Shown one piece after another: positions 49,710 through 57,029 of a DNA stretch of 64,000 nt. The translations under genes and the position numbers were made by a program. The stretch lies in contig JAMPXB010000013.1 of the NCBI GenBank assembly GCA_023701435.1, forward strand, positions 1 through 64,000, in the 5' to 3' direction. The DNA is from Bacteriovoracaceae bacterium. GTDB taxonomy: Bacteria > Bdellovibrionota > Bacteriovoracia > Bacteriovoracales > Bacteriovoracaceae. Within the stretch, counting starts at the first letter, position 1, and every line of letters starts with the position of its first letter. The notes beneath the pieces are model-generated. The model saw only the letters and a program-made list of their open reading frames with translations, was not told the DNA's origin and ran no database searches.

Positions 49710-49829
49710 AAAAATAAAAAGCTCTGTGTGGTAAACAGTCAATGTTAAAAAAGTTTAATTGATTCTCTTTGTACCTTCTATGCATTAAGCTAACTTTAAA
49801 GTAGTTAAATAAATTGAGAAGAGGAAAGT

Positions 49830-50180
49830 ATGTCAGACGAAAATCAAACATGTCCAAAATGTGAATCTCCTGATGGTTACCAAGATGGTTTGCAATGGGT
49901 TTGTCCAGAATGTTTTCATGAGTGGACTCTTGGAGAAGCTGTAGCGGAGCAAGAAGAGGTTGTTGCCCAGTTTTTAGATGCAAACGGCGTTCAGCTACAA
50001 AATGGTGATTCCGTTACCGTGATTAAGGATCTTAAGGCCGGAAATAGCACAATTAAATCTGGCACCAAAGTGAAGAATATTCGCTTATTGGATGAGCCTG
50101 TGAATGGGCACGATATTTCCTGCAAGATAGATGGAATCGGATCAATGTATCTCAAATGTTCAGTCGTCAAAAAAGCCTAG
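49830..50180 (+). CDS. yjdM: Zinc-ribbon protein YjdM/PhnA
   Basis: CPKCESPDGYQDGLQWVCPECFHEW...DANGVQLQNGDSVTVIKDLK. Confidence 0.95.
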   Translation: MSDENQTCPKCESPDGYQDGLQWVCPECFHEWTLGEAVAEQEEVVAQFLDANGVQLQNGDSVTVIKDLKAGNSTIKSGTKVKNIRLLDEPVNGHDISCKIDGIGSMYLKCSVVKKA

Positions 50181-50218
50181 ACCAGTCAAAAAACTTTAAA
50201 TCAGATAAAATGAAATAT

Positions 50219-50247
50219 AAAGCCCAGCGGATTAAACTGGGCTTTAG
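50219..50247. terminator. Bidirectional terminator
   Basis: AAAGCCCAG-cggattaaa-CTGGGCTTT. Confidence 0.85.
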
Positions 50248-50252
50248 TATAA

Positions 50253-50717
50253 TTACTTTTTTAGTATTAGTTGGGGACCTGATCCTTTTTTACACAACTT
50301 ATCTTCTGGGTTTCTTAATGGGCATTCAGTAAGTGATAGGCAGCCACATCCAATACATTTATCAAGGTGATCTCTAATTTGCATAAGGGCTTTAATTTTT
50401 GATTCAATTTCATTTCTCCAAACCTTACTAATTCGAGTCCAATCAGCATCAGTTAGCTTTCTATCTTTAGGGAGGTTATCCAGCATCGATTTTATTTCTT
50501 CTAGCGAATATCCAATGCCTTGCGCTGCTTTCACTAATGAAACAATTCTTAAAGATTCTCTTGGGAATTGTCTTTGATTTCCATTATTTCGAAATGACGA
50601 AATTATTCCCTTTTCCTCATAGAAGTGAATTGTAGAGATCGGAAGACCACTTCTTTTAGAAAGTTCACCAACAGAAAGAATTGCTTTTAGTTTTGAATAA
50701 AATTGTTCATTACTCAC
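50253..50717 (-). CDS. soxR: Redox-sensitive MerR-family regulator SoxR (GTG start)
   Basis: MerR HTH (LSVGELSKRSGLPISTIHFYEEKGII) and [2Fe-2S] motif CIGCGCLSLTEC (CX2CXCX5C). Confidence 0.94.
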   Translation of the reverse strand: MSNEQFYSKLKAILSVGELSKRSGLPISTIHFYEEKGIISSFRNNGNQRQFPRESLRIVSLVKAAQGIGYSLEEIKSMLDNLPKDRKLTDADWTRISKVWRNEIESKIKALMQIRDHLDKCIGCGCLSLTECPLRNPEDKLCKKGSGPQLILKK

Positions 50718-50729
50718 GGTATTTCTCCC

Positions 50730-50760
50730 TTGACCTCAAGTTAACTTGAGGTTGTATCTT
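50730..50760 (+). promoter_or_regulatory. SoxR box within a MerR-type promoter
   Basis: Perfect palindrome CCTCAAGTTAACTTGAGG at 50734-50751, between TTGACC (50730-50735) and TATCTT (50755-50760), 19-bp spacer. Confidence 0.9.
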
Positions 50761-50796
50761 GTAGCATTATTACGTCAATTTCAAGAGAGGTTTAAA

Positions 50797-51150
50797 ATGT
50801 TAGGATATGAAATGGCTAAAACAGTTCACTTTGTTTCTATTTTAGGAGTCTTTATTGCTACAGGGTATTCATTTGCACTGATGAATAGCGAGAGTAAGGC
50901 GAAGAAAATTGCAGATAATTTACAGGCTGTTTTTGGAATATTAATTTTTGTTAGTGCCTTTTGGCTAGCCTCGGTACTTGATCTGAATTCGAATTTCCCA
51001 CGATGGGGAAAATTGAAAACGGTCTTATGGTTTCTGCTTACTATTCTTGGAATATTTTCAACAAAGAAAAAGTATGCTTCAAGAGGGCTGTTTGCAGTAA
51101 TTTTTATTCTAGGATTTCTTGCGATTGGAATAGCTGTATTTAAACCATAG
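50797..51150 (+). CDS. Small polytopic membrane protein, putative SoxR target
   Basis: ~4 TM segments, AGAGAGG RBS, directly downstream of the SoxR box. Confidence 0.8.
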   Translation: MLGYEMAKTVHFVSILGVFIATGYSFALMNSESKAKKIADNLQAVFGILIFVSAFWLASVLDLNSNFPRWGKLKTVLWFLLTILGIFSTKKKYASRGLFAVIFILGFLAIGIAVFKP

Positions 51151-51222
51151 GTATAAAAAAAGCCCTGTGTGGTAGACAGGGCTTAGAATCTTTCACTTAT
51201 TACGAAGCTCCTGAAAGTAATT
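51151..51222. repeat. Diverged copy of the tRNA-His-linked terminator repeat
   Basis: AAAAAAAGCCCTGTGTGGTAGACAGGGCTTAGAATCTTTCACTTATTACGAAGCTC; similar to 53073 and 56153 copies through the TTTCACTyATT segment. Confidence 0.65.
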
Positions 51223-51225
51223 TTT

Positions 51226-52842
51226 CTATCCTTTTGCAGACACTGTATTAATTTTTCGATAAAAATATCCGCAGGCATAAACCAACCCACCTATTATTAA
51301 AAGCGATATAATTCTTTGCCCCTGACCGAGCATGCCGAAGGAATTAAAAACGAAATAAGCGATAGCAATAAAAATAACTGGAAAGACTGATTTTGCAGTT
51401 GTGGCATCTTGCTGCTTCATTCCGCGATAGAGAATAATAAATGCGTAAACGGTCCAAAGTTGAGGCACACCATATTCACCAACAATCTCTTTAAGTCGGT
51501 AAATTCCTATAATAAATTGTGAATGGGCTATCCCAAGTATAATTTCTTGATGAATTCGACTTTTCTCCGAGTTATAAATGGCAATAACTCCATAAAGAAA
51601 ACCAAAGAAGACGAGAACCAAATTAGGTGTAGAGCCTTGTGAAAAACTTAAACTTAGAATTCCATAAGCAGTCACTAGGGCCAAAATGATTGTTACCCCA
51701 TTAAACTCTGGTCGAATCGGATATCTTTTTGAAAATGAAAATGCAATTAAGATGCAGGCAACAGTTGCATACCGAAAAATGTCATTCATCGCTACAAAGA
51801 AGATAGCATGCGCAAGTATAACCGAAATGAATAAGTAAATTACAGGAGCGCTATTCAGCTTCTCGTTACTCAGTTTTGAGTTAGCAGTTTGAAGAAGAAC
51901 AAGAAGACTAACAGAAAAAATCACAGCAAATGCGGTCGCAAAATATGGATTGATCTTGTCTAGAATATAGAAAACATGTCCATAGAAGAATAGATATACA
52001 GGAAAGAATTGCTGTGCTTCTGACAAAGTAAGCTTTGCTTCGTTTTTAACTGTATAAAGTAATGTAGCAAGTGAAAAAATAATCATTTGAATTGTTTGTA
52101 ATAGGACAACTGGCCATTTTAGGTCAGCTTGCGAGCTAATCGAAACGACAACCACAAGAAAGAGTGAGAAATAGGCACATAATACAATGATTGAACGAAT
52201 TTTGAGTTTAATCGCTGTCGCTGCATATATACAATTCCAGGCCAGTAGATAAATCGAAAAATAATTTAGAGAAGAAAAACTATCTTTCAAAAGAACTGCG
52301 CCTAAATAAGTTCCAGCGGCTGCCATTATTGCAAATGTTTCTTCTTTAAATTTTGAAAGAAGCCATAGGGACATGACACTAACCAGAGCAGTGCCTATCA
52401 AACCGATTAAGGGCGAAAAAAGTAAGTGATAGAAAACACAACCGTAAATTGTAAGATGAAGAATGGCAATTCCTGCAGCGGGTAGTATCGAGAAGTAGGT
52501 GCGGTCTTCAATCTTGTTAAAGGCCGGAACGAAAATGAGTGATAGCCCAAATAAGGTAGCTAGGACCATTTGCCTTACAGGTGTAAGCCATCCACTATCA
52601 ATCGAAAACTTTATTAGAAGAACTATTGCAAAAAGAAGACAACCTGCCCCTACATACCCCAAGACATTACTAGGCTTTGGGTTTTCCTTAACTTTCATTT
52701 CGTTATAAATAGGTTCCGAAATGGGAAGCGGCGGTGGTGTTTGATTAGCTACGACTGGGAATATTATTTCTTCAAGTTTCTGAAGACGATCTTTGAGAGC
52801 ATTTATTTCGTTTAAAATAGACTGCTGACCATTTTCTTCCAT
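51226..52842 (-). CDS. DUF2339 polytopic membrane protein
   Basis: N-terminal coiled coil plus proline-rich segment, then many TMs (NVLGYVGAGCLLFAIVLLIKFSIDSGWLTPVRQ). Confidence 0.88.
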   Translation of the reverse strand: MEENGQQSILNEINALKDRLQKLEEIIFPVVANQTPPPLPISEPIYNEMKVKENPKPSNVLGYVGAGCLLFAIVLLIKFSIDSGWLTPVRQMVLATLFGLSLIFVPAFNKIEDRTYFSILPAAGIAILHLTIYGCVFYHLLFSPLIGLIGTALVSVMSLWLLSKFKEETFAIMAAAGTYLGAVLLKDSFSSLNYFSIYLLAWNCIYAATAIKLKIRSIIVLCAYFSLFLVVVVSISSQADLKWPVVLLQTIQMIIFSLATLLYTVKNEAKLTLSEAQQFFPVYLFFYGHVFYILDKINPYFATAFAVIFSVSLLVLLQTANSKLSNEKLNSAPVIYLFISVILAHAIFFVAMNDIFRYATVACILIAFSFSKRYPIRPEFNGVTIILALVTAYGILSLSFSQGSTPNLVLVFFGFLYGVIAIYNSEKSRIHQEIILGIAHSQFIIGIYRLKEIVGEYGVPQLWTVYAFIILYRGMKQQDATTAKSVFPVIFIAIAYFVFNSFGMLGQGQRIISLLIIGGLVYACGYFYRKINTVSAKG

Positions 52843-52925
52843 GACACCCTTCTTAAAGTGATGATGATTGAAGTTAAAACACATTAACTTTGATTGTACA
52901 TAATACGGGATTTTTAGAAACTTAA

Positions 52926-53063
52926 GATCCCTCCCTTCCTGGAGCACAAGAAGAACTTCGAAACTACAGCGATCGTGCTCTCAAAGAAAGAACTGGAAGA
53001 TCACCGATTCAGCCAGACAATGTTCCTGATGAAAAGGATGAGATGGAGAAATTGGAGTTGTAA
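52926..53063 (+). pseudogene. C-terminal remnant of a truncated gene
   Basis: Open frame without start: DPSLPGAQEELRNYSDRALKERTGRSPIQPDNVPDEKDEMEKLEL*, followed at once by the repeat/terminator at 53073. Confidence 0.4.
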
Positions 53064-53072
53064 AAAAGCTAA

Positions 53073-53154
53073 AAATAAAAAAAGCCCTGTGGGTTAAACA
53101 GGGCTTTAGTATGTTTCACTCATTGCTGAGATCATCACTGAATTTAATGGGGTG
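53073..53154. repeat. 82-bp direct repeat, distal copy (partner 56153..56234)
   Basis: AAATAAAAAAAGCCCTGTGGGTTAAACAGGGCTTTAGTATGTTTCACTCATTGCTGAGATCATCACTGAATTTAATGGGGTG; one mismatch to partner. Confidence 0.98.
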
Positions 53155-53231
53155 GCGTTCGATAGGGGGGACAGTCATGAGCACAGCTATATTCTTGCTA
53201 CAGCTTTTTCAGATCTAACCATCTCAATTCA

Positions 53232-53565
53232 TTACAGAAAATTACAATTTGTAATGCCTCTTTAAATACTGTCTTTGTTGGTGAGTGTGATATGTGGGCC
53301 AGAAAACACCCTAAGAATTTAGGGATTGGTTCTGGTGGGGCGAAGGTGTCGCGCCCTTCTTCGTAAACCCCACTAGTTTTTAAATTCTAGCAGATCCTTG
53401 AAAAACCTCAAGAAGTCTCATGCATTACAGGGTCAGAGTGTAATTGTCCGGATTTTATGTTTAGATTTCAACCATGTTTCTTCGTAATTAAAGGCGGTTA
53501 AGTTTTTTCCTACTGTGACCGAAAGGAAGTGTAATGTTACAATTTTAACTATTACACTTGTTACA
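53232..53565. promoter_or_regulatory. Cluster of ATTACA/TGTAAT inverted repeats, candidate operator or centromere-like array
   Basis: ATTACA 53232; palindrome ATTACAATTTGTAAT 53242-53256; ATTACA 53424 / TGTAAT 53439; TGTAAT 53530, GTTACA 53536, ATTACA 53551, GTTACA 53560. Confidence 0.7.
53336..53374. other. Structured inverted repeat (nested hairpin) of unknown role
   Basis: GTGGGG(53336)...CCCCAC(53369) enclosing CGAAG(53342)...CTTCG(53360). Confidence 0.5.
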
Positions 53566-53576
53566 GGCTGGGCTTT

Positions 53577-54092
53577 GTGAAGAATAAAAAATTAACTCGA
53601 GAAGATATTTTCGAAGTGGCGTTCAAGTTAGAAAAAGCTGGAATTGAGCCTAGTTCAAAACTTATTCGTGAAGAAGTCGGATCAGGAAGTCTAACGACAA
53701 TCACAAAGTATTTAAAAGAGTGGCAATCAGGTAAACAACATAATAGGAGCGAGAACATTGTCTCCATTCCAGATATTTTGGGCCAAGTCGACAACGAACT
53801 TCTTAAGGACTATTTTTCCAATGAACTCCCACAAGTCACAGCATTGATTTTTTCATATCTATCTCCTGAGAGAGCTGCTGAGGTTCTTAAAGAATTTGAG
53901 CCTTCAAGAAGAGAGAAGATATTATCCAGGATGGAAAATATTGGTTATGTACAAACCCAAACGGTCCAACAGATAGCATTGACAATAATGTCTGAATTCA
54001 ATTCAGTTATTCTTGCCAAGGGAGAGAAAGTTGGTGGTAAGAGTTTTGTTAAATCTATTAGAAAAGAATTAGCAAAAGAAGGGAGTTTATGA
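53577..54092 (+). CDS. KfrA_N-like DNA-binding domain fused to FliG middle (FliG_M) domain
   Basis: GTG start; LTREDIFEVAFKLEKAGIEPSSKLIREEVGSGSLTTITKYLKEWQ (KfrA_N-like) then DNELLKDYFSNELPQVTALIFSYLSPERAAEVLKEFEPSRREKILSRMENIGYVQ (FliG_M; ELPQ in place of EHPQ). Confidence 0.8.
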   Translation: MKNKKLTREDIFEVAFKLEKAGIEPSSKLIREEVGSGSLTTITKYLKEWQSGKQHNRSENIVSIPDILGQVDNELLKDYFSNELPQVTALIFSYLSPERAAEVLKEFEPSRREKILSRMENIGYVQTQTVQQIALTIMSEFNSVILAKGEKVGGKSFVKSIRKELAKEGSL

Positions 54093-54721
54093 CTAGTCGA
54101 AGAATAAAGTCGGAACAGACCGTGAATAATTCGATCGATTATTATAATTTCTGCAACGCAAATAATGATCTTCCAGTTTTGAGGATTTTAAACGAAAGGT
54201 TTAATCGTTTAATGAGGATTACATTCTCAAATCATTTGCGAATGATTATTACGACTGATTTTAAGGAGTCGAAAACCATATTTAAAAATTGGATTGAGCA
54301 TAACTCAAACATGAGTTTCATGTTTGTTGTGAGTCTCCAAAAACTTGGCGCCCCTATTCTTATAAAATTTGATAGAATACTTGCCTATCGGATAATTGAT
54401 ATCCTAACTGGCGGTTCTGGTGTATCTGATGTCGAACTTGAGGATAAAGAAATCACCACAATAGAAATCGGTTTATTAAGGGAAACCTGTCTGAAGTTGA
54501 TCAATGATCTGAACGAAGCATGGGGCCCTGTTTGTGAAATAAAGGCCAGTTATGTTAGGGCCGAAGTGAATGCTCAATTTATAGGATTTACTCCATCTGA
54601 ATCCAAGATGATTAAGGTTGATTACAATATTTGTTTTAATAATACAGTTGGTACTTTAGAAGTCTTATACCCATACTCAACGCTATTTCCATTAAGGAAT
54701 GAGTTATTCGCTTCTCTCTAG
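54089..54721 (+). CDS. Stand-alone FliM middle-domain protein (no CheY-binding N-terminus, no SpoA/FliN C-terminus)
   Basis: LPVLRILNERFNRLMRITFSNHLR..., GAPILIKFDRILAYRIIDILTGGSG, KEITTIEIGLLRETCLKLINDLNEAW, YVRAEVNAQFIGFTPSESKMIKVDYNI, YPYSTLFPLRNEL; ATGA overlap with upstream gene. Confidence 0.85.
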   Translation: MTSRRIKSEQTVNNSIDYYNFCNANNDLPVLRILNERFNRLMRITFSNHLRMIITTDFKESKTIFKNWIEHNSNMSFMFVVSLQKLGAPILIKFDRILAYRIIDILTGGSGVSDVELEDKEITTIEIGLLRETCLKLINDLNEAWGPVCEIKASYVRAEVNAQFIGFTPSESKMIKVDYNICFNNTVGTLEVLYPYSTLFPLRNELFASL

Positions 54722-54964
54722 TATAGGACTCAACTCATCCACCCTCGTGTCCGAAAGGGTCTGGCCCGCATCTCGGCTTAGGCCGTGGCTTTGAATGTCG
54801 CTGTTTTTCTGGAATATTAAATTGATGAATAAATATCTTCTTTGGATGGAAGATGAGATTGATTGTCACTAACCTTATTTGGCGTAGTCACGTGTTTCAA
54901 TTAGATGAATATTTTGAAAAGTTTAAGTACGTAGTTATCTTTAAGAAACTATCCTTTTAAACAT

Positions 54965-55420
54965 CTATTTAAAGAATATCCACATAGGTCTTCTTAGTGG
55001 ATCTTGATTATCATACTCAAAGGTTATTCTAAGCTCAGGAATCTCAACTTTATATCTGTCTTCTTCAACATCTGTAGCCGTTGTTGGAAGTTCTGTTTCG
55101 ATCCATTTGTAATCCTTGAAACGTTTTTTTAAAAAATTATATGCATCGAAATTAACCCAGTAAGGCATAGAAGTTCCTAATACTTTCCCCGAAGATTTAC
55201 TTACAGATGTTGAAAAATCCTTGTAAGCATATTCTTCACTGATATCATCTTCTGGTCTTACTTCTAGAGGTTGGCCAAAAGTTTTAATTAATTCATCTTT
55301 TGTCGCGACTTTTTGAACATGGATGATTTTGTCAAAAATATCCCTTGAGCTATCAGTTTGTGATAACTGAGAAGAGCATCCAAAAGAAAACATTAGTGAT
55401 ATTAAAATGAAAAATTTCAT
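54965..55420 (-). CDS. Lipoprotein of unknown function
   Basis: MKFFILISLMFSFGCSS lipobox; TKDELIKTFGQPLEVRPEDDISEEYAYKDF (SmpA/OmlA-like 'GxP' style, tentative). Confidence 0.7.
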   Translation of the reverse strand: MKFFILISLMFSFGCSSQLSQTDSSRDIFDKIIHVQKVATKDELIKTFGQPLEVRPEDDISEEYAYKDFSTSVSKSSGKVLGTSMPYWVNFDAYNFLKKRFKDYKWIETELPTTATDVEEDRYKVEIPELRITFEYDNQDPLRRPMWIFFK

Positions 55421-56112
55421 TTTGGTTCTCTCTTTTTAATTATCCCCTTTATGAAGGAGAAACTGGCAGGATTGAGTTTTTTAAGAAGAGTTGGATTTGA
55501 ATAATACAACTCAATATGGTTTGCATAATCTTCGCTTACGGATTCCGACGAATCGGGAATGATTAAAGTTTTGGGAGGTATTTTGATATTCTTTTTTCGA
55601 TCAATGATCCACCCAGAAGACTTAGCAAAGCCAGCCATTTCTTCATTGCTTAAATCAAGAATAGTAAGATGACCGACTTCATGAATAAGCACAGCAAGCT
55701 TATTTGGAGCTTCAAAAAATTTATCAAATACAATTAGAGTTCTTGTAAGAGGTATTCCAGCTGCGGGGTTGTGAGCATTACCTCCGACATCGCCTCTAAG
55801 TTCTTCTCCAAGCCTGTAATTCTTGAGCCATTGAGGAAGTTTCGCAAGATATTCATCAACTACTTTTTTTTCATCTGGTTTCCATTTTTTGATATTTGTT
55901 TTTATTTTTTTGAAGGTTTGAGCTGTTGAATCTTTATAATAGTTGAAGCGAGTTAATTCTCGGCAATGAGCTTTCCTGGTGTGGGCCCTGACATTTGTAC
56001 TGTCGGTTTTAGTGTATGACTCGATCCACTGTTCACGTACATAAATTTCATGAGGGCTGCAAAGCCCAGCAAAAGCGAGTGATGAAAATAGAATGAGGAA
56101 AATAAATGCCAT
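55417..56112 (-). CDS. Secreted HExxH zinc metallopeptidase-like protein
   Basis: Signal peptide MAFIFLILFSSLAFAG; LIHEVGHL; downstream ESVSEDYANHIE. Confidence 0.75.
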   Translation of the reverse strand: MAFIFLILFSSLAFAGLCSPHEIYVREQWIESYTKTDSTNVRAHTRKAHCRELTRFNYYKDSTAQTFKKIKTNIKKWKPDEKKVVDEYLAKLPQWLKNYRLGEELRGDVGGNAHNPAAGIPLTRTLIVFDKFFEAPNKLAVLIHEVGHLTILDLSNEEMAGFAKSSGWIIDRKKNIKIPPKTLIIPDSSESVSEDYANHIELYYSNPTLLKKLNPASFSFIKGIIKKREPK

Positions 56113-56152
56113 TATAAAATTCTAACAGCGTCAGAGTGGGGGTCAACTTTAG

Positions 56153-56234
56153 AAATAAAAAAAGCCCTGTGGGTTAAACAGGGCTTTAGTATGTTTCACT
56201 CATTGCTGAGATCATCATTGAATTTAATGGGGTG
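56153..56234. repeat. 82-bp direct repeat, tRNA-proximal copy (partner 53073..53154)
   Basis: Includes terminator hairpin GCCCTGT...ACAGGGC and the last bases of tRNA-His. Confidence 0.98.
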
Positions 56235-56304
56235 ACCGATGGGGATCGAACCCACGACAACCAGAATCACAATCTGGCGCTCTACCGACTGAACTACGGT
56301 CACC
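56228..56304 (-). tRNA. hisT: tRNA-His (anticodon GTG), CCA encoded
   Basis: GGTGACCGTAGTTCAGTCGGTAGAGCGCCAGATTGTGATTCTGGTTGTCGTGGGTTCGATCCCCATCGGTCACCCCA; cloverleaf with G-1:C73. Confidence 0.97.
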
Positions 56305-56425
56305 ATTGAATTAGACAGACAATTTATAGGGACTCTTAATCATCGTCAATGGGAAAACTAAAATAATGCACCATGTAGAAGACTGTAAAAGTTGCATTTT
56401 TTTCAAGTGAACCGATAATTAAAGA

Positions 56426-57028
56426 ATGAAAACACTTCTTTATTTAGTCCTTTTCCTCAGTTTTACCTCACAGGCCTCAATTGTAGGAATTTCTACCCAT
56501 CCTTTAAGTGACGAGGGACGGGTTTTAAGTGCTGAAATGACGGGCTACATGTCTGAGCGAAATGAAATGGGAGCGGGCATACGCTATACCCAGGAACTGG
56601 AACGTTACAAAATTCTGGATTTTGCCGTCAGTGGCGGGCAGGATTCCCGTGGGCTCACTGTTACCACCGGCCTTGATTATGAACTCTTGAGTGAGGATAT
56701 GTGGCAGCCACGAGTGTCTCTTAAACCTTACTTGCAGTATCAAAGATTCGAATCTCAAACCAGCAATCTTATCGGCGCGGCCCCTACTATTCGCAAAGGT
56801 CTTAGCTTCTCGGGTCAGGAATTTTTTCCTTATCTGGCGCTGCCGGCCGGGATGAAAATAGATAGCTCTACTGATGAATTTGTTTATTATGCTTCTACCA
56901 CTATCGGCGTAAGTATGCCGTTTCCCGGTGGTAATAACGAAAAAGTTCTTCTCTCGCTAGAAGGCAATAAGGACATGGGATCTTCTTCTGATTACATCGG
57001 ATGTTTGGTCTCTTGGGTTTGGAAATAA
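56426..57028 (+). CDS. Secreted hypothetical protein, probable outer-membrane barrel
   Basis: Signal peptide MKTLLYLVLFLSFTSQA. Confidence 0.65.
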   Translation: MKTLLYLVLFLSFTSQASIVGISTHPLSDEGRVLSAEMTGYMSERNEMGAGIRYTQELERYKILDFAVSGGQDSRGLTVTTGLDYELLSEDMWQPRVSLKPYLQYQRFESQTSNLIGAAPTIRKGLSFSGQEFFPYLALPAGMKIDSSTDEFVYYASTTIGVSMPFPGGNNEKVLLSLEGNKDMGSSSDYIGCLVSWVWK

Positions 57029-57029
57029 T

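Noticed and set aside
53155-56152. Insertion sequence / transposon between the direct repeats
   Set aside because: No transposase or terminal inverted repeats; direct repeats are far longer than IS target duplications
49709-56234. Integron-like cassette array (repeats contain GTTAAAC, matching GTTRRRY)
   Set aside because: Repeats are ordinary GC-stem terminators, genes lie in mixed orientations, no matching RYYYAAC partner arrangement and no integrase gene in the window
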